Source of the DNA: an uncultured Collinsella sp.
Lineage (GTDB): Bacteria > Actinomycetota > Coriobacteriia > Coriobacteriales > Coriobacteriaceae
Assembly (NCBI GenBank): GCA_900551975.1
Contig: URYA01000094.1
Span: forward strand, 1 to 6,329
DNA: 6,329 nt
Direction of reading: 5' to 3'
This document shows positions 1 to 5,949 of this stretch, in pieces (positions within the stretch are counted from its first letter, which is position 1; the number at the start of each line of letters is the position of its first letter). The position numbers and the translations under genes were made by a program. The notes beneath the pieces are model-generated. The model did no database searches, was not told the DNA's origin, and saw only the letters and a program-made list of their open reading frames with translations.

Positions 1-221
1 GACGGTGGATTTGGATACTGAGCTGACGTTTCCCGAGGTAACACTTTGGTGTAGTAGAGTACACCTTCAGGATCGAACTTCGATACCAGCTTATTTGCAC
101 CTATATATAGGTCGAGATCGGGGCTGCCCAGACAGAAGATTGCTCTTCCCAGGCAAAATCGAGCGTGGATTTTCTTCCGTTTGAAATCGAGCGTGGATAA
201 TCTCCCACTTTGCCGTGCCAT
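1..221 (-). CDS. possible 5' fragment of an unrecognised minus-strand gene, running off the left edge
   Basis: On the minus strand one frame is open from an ATG at 221-219 to the window edge, 73 codons with no stop. The part read from about 130 down to 1 looks protein-like (for example LYIGANKLVSKFDPEGVLYY, followed by TKVLPRETSAQYPNPP), but I do not recognise a family. The first 30 or so residues are translated from the GAGCGTGGA repeats, and no Shine-Dalgarno sequence precedes the ATG, so the true 5' end may have been replaced by repeat DNA or the fragment may be a gene remnant. No alternative ATG, GTG or TTG lies in frame between the repeats and the protein-like part. The opposite strand is also open in one frame across 2-181, which weakens the call. 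The rest of the gene would lie to the left of the window. Confidence 0.3.
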   Translation of the reverse strand, partial: MARQSGRLSTLDFKRKKIHARFCLGRAIFCLGSPDLDLYIGANKLVSKFDPEGVLYYTKVLPRETSAQYPNPP

Positions 222-302
222 CGAATCCAAAGTGGCAGATTATCCACGCTCATTCACTAGGCGGAAGATTTTCCACGCTCGTGTGTCCGATAATCCACGC
301 TC
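161..302. repeat. nested inverted repeats, five copies of a GAGCGTGGA-type element
   Basis: Five copies of a motif close to GAGCGTGGATAATCT are present. Two are on the plus strand (161-175 and 189-203) and three on the minus strand (251-237, 280-266 and 302-288). The second and third copies extend into a 24-bp inverted repeat (189-212 against 228-251) with one mismatch and a 15-nt loop. The first and fourth extend into a 19-bp pair (161-179 against 262-280) that differs only in the A/T core. The whole can fold as a nested cruciform or hairpin. A smaller hairpin with a GAAGA/TCTTC core lies just to the left (about 125-155). No transposase and no terminal duplication is visible, so a REP-like or MITE-like intergenic element is my inference. 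Read on the other strand the core TTATCCACG resembles a DnaA box (TTATNCACA), but the last base differs. Confidence 0.7.
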
Positions 303-330
303 GATGACGATGACCAACCTCGCCCCGGCC

Positions 331-570
331 TATGTCTCGACCTGTAACAGTAAGAGGGTTATTCCTCCCCTATCTGTTACAGATCGAGATGTTTCGCAGA
401 AACCCCCGCTTGCGTCTCATTCTGTAACAGTAAGAACGGTTTTCAGCCTCTTCGTGTTACGGATCGAGATGTTATCGGCCTTCCCTTGGCAATGTTTCGA
501 TCTGTAACTATAAGGAGGGTCTTCAGCCCACTCGTGTTACGGATCGAGACAAACCTGAAGCTTGGTTGGC
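331..570. repeat. three tandem 80-bp hairpin repeats
   Basis: Three units occupy 331-410, 411-490 and 491-570 in an exact 80-bp register without gaps. Each begins with a left arm around CTGTAACAG (342-350, 422-430; CTGTAACTA at 502-510). Each carries, 32 bp further on, a complementary right arm around GTTACGGATCGAGATG (unit 1 has CTGTTACAG at 374-382). In unit 1 the arms 335-350 and 374-389 match at 15 of 16 positions, and the loop contains a second small GAGG/CCTC stem. In unit 2 they match at 12 of 15 and in unit 3 at 13 of 15. Arms are conserved better than loops or spacers. No T-run follows, so these are not classical terminators. The units are too diverged and too few to be a CRISPR array. 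Function unknown. Together with the repeats to the left they fill the otherwise geneless stretch up to the tRNA terminator. Confidence 0.75.
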
Positions 571-595
571 GCCAAACACGCTGACTTATCGACAT

Positions 596-635
596 AAATA
601 GAAACGGGCCCTGTCCCACAAGGAAACAGAGCCCG
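596..635 (-). terminator. rho-independent terminator of the tRNA-Thr transcript
   Basis: On the minus strand, ten bases downstream of the encoded CCA, CGGGCTCTGT (635-626) pairs over ten positions, including one G-T wobble, with ACAGGGCCCG (614-605). The loop is 11 nt and is followed by a T-rich tract (TTTCTATTT, 604-596). Position and orientation fit termination of the tRNA gene. Confidence 0.8.
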
Positions 636-644
636 AAACTCTCA

Positions 645-719
645 TGGAGCCAGTGACAGGAATCGAACCTGCAACCCACTGATTACAAATCAGTTGCGCT
701 ACCGTTGCGCCACACTGGC
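645..719 (-). tRNA. tRNA-Thr (anticodon UGU)
   Basis: The minus strand folds into a complete 75-nt tRNA. The acceptor stem is GCCAGTG/CACTGGC and the D stem is GCGC/GCGC. The anticodon stem is ACTGA/TCAGT around the loop TTTGTAA, so the anticodon is UGU, reading ACA threonine codons. A five-base variable loop is followed by a T stem around TTCGATT, a U discriminator base and an encoded CCA end. Nothing is missing. It is flanked by a promoter-like sequence upstream and a strong terminator downstream, so it appears to be a single-gene unit. I saw no second copy of its 3' end in the window that would mark an integration (att) site. Confidence 0.95.
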
Positions 720-749
720 ACACTTGGCGCTCTCGCGCGAAGCCAATTA

Positions 750-778
750 AGAATAAAGGAATTACGGACGGGGCGCAA
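750..778 (-). promoter_or_regulatory. candidate promoter of tRNA-Thr
   Basis: On the minus strand TTGCGC (778-773) and TATTCT (755-750) are separated by 17 nt, a sigma-70/SigA-like arrangement. Transcription would start near 743, about 24 nt before the mature tRNA 5' end. Both hexamers deviate from consensus, so the call relies mainly on spacing and position. Confidence 0.45.
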
Positions 779-804
779 CAGACCCTTCGACCGACCACAT
801 CTCA

Positions 805-877
805 AAACCCTTCGTCAGAACGAATAGTTTTAATTACAATTGCTATATATAAAACTATTCGTTCTGGCGAAGGGTTT
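805..877. promoter_or_regulatory. 27-bp inverted repeat, probable operator and promoter region of the HipA-like gene
   Basis: Arms 805-831 and 851-877 are complementary at 26 of 27 positions, the exception being a T-G pair, with a 19-nt AT-rich centre. Each arm contains its own smaller dyad: TTCGTCAGAACGAA at 811-824 (perfect 5-bp halves around four bases) and TTCGTTCTGGCGAA at 858-871 (one mismatch). The centre holds TATATATA (844-851), a candidate -10 element without a clear -35. The right arm includes GAAGGG (869-874), the apparent ribosome binding site of the gene starting at 882. A repressor bound to the two dyads, about 47 bp apart, would cover the promoter. In RNA the same repeat could hide the ribosome binding site if transcription began to its left. 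The N-terminal helix-turn-helix of the downstream protein makes autoregulation a reasonable inference. Confidence 0.65.
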
Positions 878-881
878 CGCG

Positions 882-2222
882 ATGCTTACTACCAAAGAAG
901 CCGCCGAGCTGCTCGGCATCACTCCGCGCAGGGTGCAGGAGCTCATAAAAAACGGAGCACTTGAGGCCCGCAAGGCTTCTGGTGTATGGCTCATCGACAA
1001 AGACAGCGTCGACACGCGACTCCGCTCTGTGACCAAAACGGGGGGACGTCCCCGCCGCGGCCACGGTAAGAGCGAGATCGCGTTCACCCTCATGAACCGC
1101 ACGTACGAAGTCGCTCAGCTGGTCTACAGTACATCGCGAAAAGACTTTACCCACATCGGTGCCGACATCGATTACGCCCACGCCCCTATTGGAGTATTTG
1201 GCCCTAATAGCCCCATATCGCTAGACTCCTTCCGCATCTGGTGGCGCGGCCGCGGTATCCCGCTCGCACGCATTGGGCTAGCCTCCCTGCTTGCAGAAGC
1301 CGCAGTCGATGTTCCCGATGAACTCGTCCAGCGAAATCTCGGCCTCTCCTTATCCGACCAGTATTGGATTAGGCCCCAAGGTTCCGGTCTCACCTGGGAG
1401 GATATCAACTTCTTCAATAACGCCTTTGATGACGTCTCGCTGTCCATTGCACCCTTTGCCCCAGAGGGAAAAGCGGCTGCCGCAAAGCCCGATAACACCT
1501 CGGACGGCAATCTTCAAAAGTACTGGACGTGCGAGGGCGAACGTCGAATTCTGCATAAGGCAGGAGCGCACCTGGACCAGGAACCTTATAACGAGCTGGT
1601 GGCGACCGCGCTCCACCGTCGCATCCTAAACGCCTGCGATTATGTGCCTTACTCGCTCGAGGGCACGGGCACTTCCGCCCTGAGCACATGCGATGTCTTC
1701 TTAACTGATGAAGAAGAGTATGTCCCTGCGTTCTATGTAAACCAGCACGCAAACGCAGATGAACGGCTAACCGACTACGAGCGATATGTAGCAAACTGCG
1801 AGGAGCTCGGGGTGACAGGCGTCAAGGATGCCCTTGACCGCATGATCGTATGTGACGACATCATTGCCAACTACGATCGTCATTGGCGCAACTTCGGCCT
1901 CGTGCGAAACGTAAACACGCAAGCTTGCAGACCTGCCCCCATCTTCGATTCGGGCTCATCGCTCTGGTGCAACATATCACTAGAGGAGCTTAGGGCGGGA
2001 GAGCACAGTTTTACCAGCGCACAATTTCATTCAAGCCCCGCCAAACAAATGTTGCTCGTCGAGGACATGGGCTGGTTTGACTGCGACAAACTCGAAGGCT
2101 TCGTTGACGAGGCAATCGAGATTCTTTCCAGAAACGACGCGCTCACGGCAAGGCTGCCATATCTAAAAGAGGCGCTAACGTGGCGCCTCGAAAGAATGAT
2201 CGACATCGCTGAATGGAGTTAG
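882..2222 (+). CDS. helix-turn-helix / HipA-like serine-threonine kinase fusion protein
   Basis: A 446-residue protein. Residues 2-47 form an excisionase/MerR-type helix-turn-helix (TTKEAAELLGITPRRVQELI, then a wing with GVWLIDKDSV). A basic linker follows (GGRPRRGHGK, 54-63). Residues 65-190 resemble the N-terminal part of HipA-like proteins of gut Firmicutes (LSLSDQYWIRP, 155-165). The kinase region has a glycine-type loop (TSDGNLQKYW, 206-215), a probable ATP-binding lysine (ILHKAG, K226), the catalytic loop DRHWRN (D332, N337) and a metal-binding IFDSG (D356). All key positions are present, so activity is likely. HipA of E. coli phosphorylates GltX in a toxin-antitoxin system; the target here is unknown. 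I chose ATG 882, preceded by GAAGGG seven bases away, over an upstream TTG at 840 inside the inverted repeat. No separate HipB-like gene is adjacent. Codon use is less G/C-biased than in the operon to its right, suggesting acquisition by transfer. Confidence 0.85.
   Translation: MLTTKEAAELLGITPRRVQELIKNGALEARKASGVWLIDKDSVDTRLRSVTKTGGRPRRGHGKSEIAFTLMNRTYEVAQLVYSTSRKDFTHIGADIDYAHAPIGVFGPNSPISLDSFRIWWRGRGIPLARIGLASLLAEAAVDVPDELVQRNLGLSLSDQYWIRPQGSGLTWEDINFFNNAFDDVSLSIAPFAPEGKAAAAKPDNTSDGNLQKYWTCEGERRILHKAGAHLDQEPYNELVATALHRRILNACDYVPYSLEGTGTSALSTCDVFLTDEEEYVPAFYVNQHANADERLTDYERYVANCEELGVTGVKDALDRMIVCDDIIANYDRHWRNFGLVRNVNTQACRPAPIFDSGSSLWCNISLEELRAGEHSFTSAQFHSSPAKQMLLVEDMGWFDCDKLEGFVDEAIEILSRNDALTARLPYLKEALTWRLERMIDIAEWS
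2165..2189 (-). terminator. probable terminator of the yacP operon, inside the convergent gene
   Basis: On the minus strand GAGGCGC (2189-2183) and GCGCCTC (2175-2169) form a 7-bp G/C-rich stem with a 7-nt loop, directly followed by TTTT (2168-2165). It lies about 60 bases past the yacP stop codon and within the last 60 bases of the HipA-like coding sequence. No T-run follows the stem on the plus strand, so it should act only on the leftward transcript. I see no other terminator between the two convergent genes. Confidence 0.6.
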
Positions 2223-2249
2223 CGAGGCAGCATTGCCCCGCCAACTTCC

Positions 2250-2927
2250 CTACCTCCCGCGCAGGGCCTTGAGCTCGGCCAGGGCATCGGGGCTCAGGCG
2301 ACTGCCCAGAGTCATCTTGATTTGTGGAGCTTCCTCGGCCTCGTGCACGTCGTTGTCGATCTGTTTGATCTCGTCTACCAGCATACGGCTCGAGATGCGC
2401 GTAACGCCCTTGCCCATGACGACGGCCTGGATCGTGCCGTCGCTCGACACTACAGAACACGCGCGGCCTTCCTCGCGCGCCTCGATGCAGAGCTTCTGCA
2501 CCACGGTATCGGCCGAAACACCCGTCGGCGAAAACTCAATGCGCACACCGCGGGCCGGTAGGTTGGGGCGCTCGCTGGAGATATTGCCCGCGCCGTCAAA
2601 TACGATCACGGCCTCGTAGCGGCCCTGGGCAAACGCAGCTACGTCATTAATGAGCGCCGTGCGCGCCATATCGTGAACGTCGCTGGAATACGGATCGTCG
2701 GAATGGTCGTACACGAGCTTTTCGTAGCGCGGCGTGCAGTGGATCACGTTGTAACCGTCGACCACCAGCAGCTCGGGCTTGTTGGAGTGCACCGTCGAGA
2801 CTGGGTCGGCGATAGCCTGCGCAAACGCATTGCCGCCCACGCCATAGGTCGCGGCCGAAACAATCGGCTTGGCCGAGCCCTCGCCAAAGCGCTTGGCCTT
2901 GGACTTGGCACGGTTCTTTTTGGACAT
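2250..2927 (-). CDS. yacP: YacP/Rae1-like NYN-domain ribonuclease
   Basis: A 225-residue protein of the YacP NYN family (PIN-like fold). After a basic N-terminus (SKKNRAKSKAKR) and a spacer, the domain starts with LLVVDGYNVI (53-62). Conserved acidic positions follow at D57, D111 (VIVFDGAG), D140 (SADTVVQKL) and D163 (VSSDGTIQ), the pattern of a metal-dependent nuclease centre. The B. subtilis homologue Rae1 is a ribosome-associated endoribonuclease that cleaves certain mRNAs in the ribosomal A site; the same role here is an inference. The ATG at 2927 lies three bases after the rlmB stop codon, and its ribosome binding site (GGGGAGGAG) overlaps the end of rlmB, so the two are very likely translationally coupled. 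It is the last gene of the operon. The 50-residue N-terminal extension before the NYN core may help it bind RNA or ribosomes. Confidence 0.88.
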   Translation of the reverse strand: MSKKNRAKSKAKRFGEGSAKPIVSAATYGVGGNAFAQAIADPVSTVHSNKPELLVVDGYNVIHCTPRYEKLVYDHSDDPYSSDVHDMARTALINDVAAFAQGRYEAVIVFDGAGNISSERPNLPARGVRIEFSPTGVSADTVVQKLCIEAREEGRACSVVSSDGTIQAVVMGKGVTRISSRMLVDEIKQIDNDVHEAEEAPQIKMTLGSRLSPDALAELKALRGR

Positions 2928-2930
2928 GCG

Positions 2931-3845
2931 CTACTCCTCCCCCATCAGCTCGCCGGCGTTGCGGCGCAGCCACTCAAAGCACAGCGCCGTGGTCGCCTGG
3001 GCAACATTGAGGCTCTCGGTCATACCGCGCTGGGGAAGCTTGGTCAAAAAGTCGCATTTCTCGAGCACCAGACGCGAGATGCCGTCGCCCTCGGAGCCCA
3101 TGACGAGCGCCACGCGGCCCTCGAAAGGAGCATCCCAGCAACTGCCTTCGGCGTGCTCGGAAGCACCGCCCACCCAAAAACCAGCGGCCTTAAGATCGTC
3201 GAGCGCACGGGCGATGTTGGGCACTTGCGCGATAGGCAGATGCATGACGGCGCCGGCTGAAGTCTTGTAGCTGCCCACAGTCACGCCGGCAGCGCGCTTG
3301 TTGGCGATGATGACGCCGGCCGCGCCCACAACCTCGGCGGAGCGCACGATGGCACCAAAGTTGCCGTCGTCAGTCACGTGGTCGAGCACCACGACAAGTG
3401 CCGGGCCCTCGCCTGCGCGGTCGAGAATATCGGCGACATCGGCATAGGGGAAGTTGCCAACCTCGAGCGCGATGCCCTGGTGAGCGCCATGGCTCGACAG
3501 TGCGTCGAGCTGCGCGCGCGGCACATACTTAATGCGGACACCCGCGGCGTTGAGGTCGTCGACCAGGCGCGACAAGGCGGCATCGCGCTCCCCGCCCTCG
3601 GCAATGAGCGCGCACTTGATGGGAAAACCAGTGCGCAGCGCCTCGGCGGCAGCACGGCGACCTTCGATAAACTCGCCCTTGGGAGCCTGGACAGCGTCGC
3701 GGTTGCGATCGCGCTGCGGACGTGCGGCCTGAGTGCGATCACGCTGGCCCTTGGGAGCGGCAGCGCGGTCGTTGCGGCGAATCGGACGCGAGCCAGAAGC
3801 AGCCTGCTTGCCGCCACGAGGCGCACGCTTGCGATTGTCGGCCAT
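2931..3845 (-). CDS. rlmB: 23S rRNA (guanosine-2'-O)-methyltransferase RlmB (SpoU/TrmH family)
   Basis: A 304-residue SPOUT methyltransferase. Residues 58-130 match the substrate-binding domain (GEFIEGRRAAAEAL at the start, HGAHQGIALEV near the end). The catalytic knot carries motif 1 (DGNFGAIVRSAEVVGA, 160-175, with N162 and R168), motif 2 (VMGSEGDGIS, 248-257) and motif 3 (LPQRGMTESLNVAQA, 270-284). E. coli RlmB methylates the ribose of G2251 in the peptidyl-transferase P loop using S-adenosylmethionine. The first 55 residues are a low-complexity Arg/Lys/Gln/Ala tail absent from E. coli RlmB, a feature seen in several actinobacterial homologues and probably disordered and RNA-binding. The ATG has an excellent AAGGAGG seven bases upstream. 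A 143-bp gap separates it from cysS with no terminator seen, so it probably belongs to the same operon. Another SpoU-family specificity is possible, but the yacP neighbour supports RlmB. Confidence 0.9.
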   Translation of the reverse strand: MADNRKRAPRGGKQAASGSRPIRRNDRAAAPKGQRDRTQAARPQRDRNRDAVQAPKGEFIEGRRAAAEALRTGFPIKCALIAEGGERDAALSRLVDDLNAAGVRIKYVPRAQLDALSSHGAHQGIALEVGNFPYADVADILDRAGEGPALVVVLDHVTDDGNFGAIVRSAEVVGAAGVIIANKRAAGVTVGSYKTSAGAVMHLPIAQVPNIARALDDLKAAGFWVGGASEHAEGSCWDAPFEGRVALVMGSEGDGISRLVLEKCDFLTKLPQRGMTESLNVAQATTALCFEWLRRNAGELMGEE

Positions 3846-3988
3846 AAGACGGCCTCCTTAAATAGAAAACGAACAAGAATCGACCGTCCGAGCCACGGCA
3901 CCTTGCCTTTCAATCGTCGGGCATGACCACCAGGTCTATGCCTTCCTCTTTCAAGGCAATCTGCAACACCTCGAACGGTCGACAAATA

Positions 3989-5451
3989 CTAGAGGGTCTT
4001 AATACGAGTACCCGCGGCCGTATCCTCAATCGTCAGTCCCAGGTCCTTGAGCTGATCACGGATGGCATCTGCCAGATCCCAGTTCTTGGCGGCGCGGGCC
4101 TCGGCGCGGGCCTCGAGAATCTTGGCAGCGGCCTCGTCCACGTCGTCACCCGTGTAGGCGACCAGGCCGGCGGCAACGCCCAGCAGGCCCAGCGGCAACT
4201 CGACCTTGGGCTCGGGAAGCTCAACGCCAAACGTATCGAGCAGCTCGACCAGCGTATCGGCGGCAGGACTGCGGCCTTGTCGGCAGCATCGCCCGCCTGC
4301 TCCAGGTACTGGTTGCACTCGGTCACAAAGCCAAAGACAGCACCCATGGCACCGGCGGTGTTAAAGTCGTCGTCCATGCACTCCTTAAAGGCGGCGCGGG
4401 TCTCGGCGGCCTTGGCGGCAAACGCCTCGGATGCTGCCTCATCGGCATCGGCCGTCGCGTGGCTTGCAGCCCAGCGCAGGTTCTCGACCGTACCGGCGAT
4501 ACGCGTGAGCGAGTTCTCGGCACCCTCCAGGCGCTCCCAAGAAAAGTCGAGCGGCGAGCGATAGCTCGTCTGCAGCATCAACAGGCGCAGGGCGGCAGCG
4601 GAGTGCTGCTCGAGGACCTCGGCCAGCGTAAAGAAGTTGCCGAGCGACTTGGACATCTTCTCGCCGTCTACCAGCAGCATGCCCGTGTGCATCCAGGTGT
4701 TGGAGAAGCCCTGGTGCCAGGCGCAGGTGGCCTGGGCACACTCGTTCTCGTGATGCGGGAAGGCAAGGTCGGAGCCACCGCCGTGGATGTCGATCGGAGT
4801 ACCCAGGTAGCGATGCACCATGGCGGCGCACTCGGTGTGCCAACCGGGACGGCCCTCGCCCCAGGGGCTCGGCCAGCTGGGCTCGCCGGGCTTGGCGGCC
4901 TTCCATAGGGCAAAGTCGAGCGGGTCGTTCTTGTCCTCGTTCTCCTCGATGCGCGCGCCAACCATAAGGTCGTCGATGTTGCGGCCCGAGACCTGACCAT
5001 AGTTGGGATCGCTGCGCACGGCAAAGTACACATCGCCGTTATCGGCTGCGTAAGCGTGGCCCTGCTCGATAAGCGTCTTGATCATGGCGATCATGGGGCC
5101 GATCTCCTTGGTGGCGCGGGGGCGCACATCGGGATCGAGCACGTTGGCGGCGCGCATGACGCCGATGAACTTGTCGGAGAACTCCGTCGCGACCTCGGCG
5201 GCCGTGCGGCCCTGCTCGTTGGCGCGCTTGATGATCTTGTCATCGACATCGGTGAGGTTCTGGGCGAACGTGACCTCGTAGCCGCTCGCGATGAGCCAGC
5301 GACGAATCACGTCAAAGCTGATGAACGTGCGGGCATTGCCGATATGGATGTTGTCGTAGACCGTGGGGCCGCACACGTACATGCGGACCTTGCCGGACTC
5401 GATGGGCTGGAACTCTTCCTTTTTATGGGTAGCGCTGTTGTAGATACGCAT
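3989..5451 (-). CDS. cysS: cysteinyl-tRNA synthetase, interrupted by a one-base frameshift near 4264
   Basis: A class I synthetase that attaches cysteine to tRNA-Cys in the cytoplasm. It shows VRMYVCGPTVYD with HIGN (36-39), zinc ligands C27, C208 (WHTECAAM), H233 and E237 (FPHHENECAQ), and the KMSKS loop (EKMSKSLGN, 264-272). The frame is convincing to residue 396 (DKAAVL, codon at 4266-4264). It then turns into Pro/Arg/Trp-rich nonsense and stops at 4033. A shift by one base recovers a normal C-terminus (ADTLVELLDTFGVELPEP through TRIKTL) ending with TAG at 3991-3989. Restoring one base would give 487 residues, close to the 461 of E. coli CysS. No slippery heptamer is visible, so a sequencing error or recent mutation is more likely than programmed frameshifting. 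The ATG lies three bases after the ispF stop, with AAGGAG overlapping it. Confidence 0.9.
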
Positions 5452-5454
5452 TCG

Positions 5455-5949
5455 TTACTCCTTAACGGTTTTCTGTAGCAGGCAGACGGCCCAGGCGCCG
5501 ATTCCCTCGCCCTGGCCTTCCCAACCGAGCTTTTCGGTCGTAGTGGCGGCGACGCCCACGTTTTCGACGTCAACGCCCAGGGCATGGGCAAGGTTGGCGC
5601 GCATGGCATCGCGGTGCGGGGTGATCTTGGGTTGCTGACAGGCAATGGTGCAATCGGCATCGACAAACTCGAAGCCCAGCTCGCGCGCATAGTCCATCAC
5701 GCGAGCGAGCAGCACCATCGAGTCGGCGCCCTCATAGGCGGGATCGGTGTCGGGGAATAGCTTGCCGATGTCTCCCCCGCGGCAGGCGCCCAGAATGGCG
5801 TCGGCCAAGGCGTGCGCGAGCACATCGGCATCCGAGTGGCCCAGCAGGCCGCGCTCGTAGGGAATGTCGACACCGCCGATGATACATCGACGCCCCTCCA
5901 CCAGACGGTGGACGTCGTAGCCATGGCCAATGCGCAGGTTACTGAACAT
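5455..5949 (-). CDS. ispF: 2-C-methyl-D-erythritol 2,4-cyclodiphosphate synthase
   Basis: A 164-residue protein of normal length for IspF, the MEP-pathway enzyme that cyclises CDP-methylerythritol 2-phosphate to MEcPP with release of CMP. It has the metal-binding RIGHGYDVHRL (D12 and H14) and H46 in GLLGHSDADVLAHALADA. Also present are GDIGKLFPDTDP and the C-terminal signature ATTTEKLGWEGQGEGIGA, which in this family binds the cytidine nucleotide and forms the trimer interface. No key residue is missing. The ATG at 5949 overlaps the end of ispD by 11 bp, with a purine-rich GGGAGAGG upstream inside ispD, indicating coupled translation. The order ispD-ispF is common, and some bacteria fuse the two into one bifunctional protein. 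Here they are separate. Confidence 0.95.
   Translation of the reverse strand: MFSNLRIGHGYDVHRLVEGRRCIIGGVDIPYERGLLGHSDADVLAHALADAILGACRGGDIGKLFPDTDPAYEGADSMVLLARVMDYARELGFEFVDADCTIACQQPKITPHRDAMRANLAHALGVDVENVGVAATTTEKLGWEGQGEGIGAWAVCLLQKTVKE

Noticed and set aside
181..507. Plus-strand open frame of 108 codons in the repeat region
   Set aside because: It is translated straight through both repeat families, has no ribosome binding site and shows no protein-like composition.
331..570. CRISPR array or integron attC sites
   Set aside because: Three diverged 80-bp units have no identical repeats or unique spacers of CRISPR size. The arms lack the GTTRRRY/RYYYAAC core sites of attC, and no cas or integrase gene is present.
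645..719. tRNA-Thr as an integration site for a genomic island
   Set aside because: No duplicate of the tRNA 3' end and no integrase gene are visible. The accessory gene nearby is suggestive but not evidence of att-mediated insertion.
443..798. Two minus-strand open frames across the tRNA-Thr region
   Set aside because: They read through the tRNA gene, its terminator and the hairpin repeats, so they cannot be real proteins.
840..881. Upstream TTG start giving 14 extra residues to the HipA-like protein
   Set aside because: The extension would be encoded by the inverted repeat and promoter-like centre. ATG 882 has a well-placed GAAGGG and starts directly before the helix-turn-helix.
2673..3260. 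Long plus-strand frames opposite yacP, rlmB and cysS (2673-3260, 3378-3926, 3923-4564, 4459-4908)
   Set aside because: They are antisense shadows caused by G/C-rich third codon positions. The minus-strand frames carry recognised family motifs and ribosome binding sites.
4256..4300. Programmed -1 frameshift in cysS
   Set aside because: There is no X XXY YYZ slippery heptamer and no obvious stimulatory structure, and the family is not known to use recoding here.
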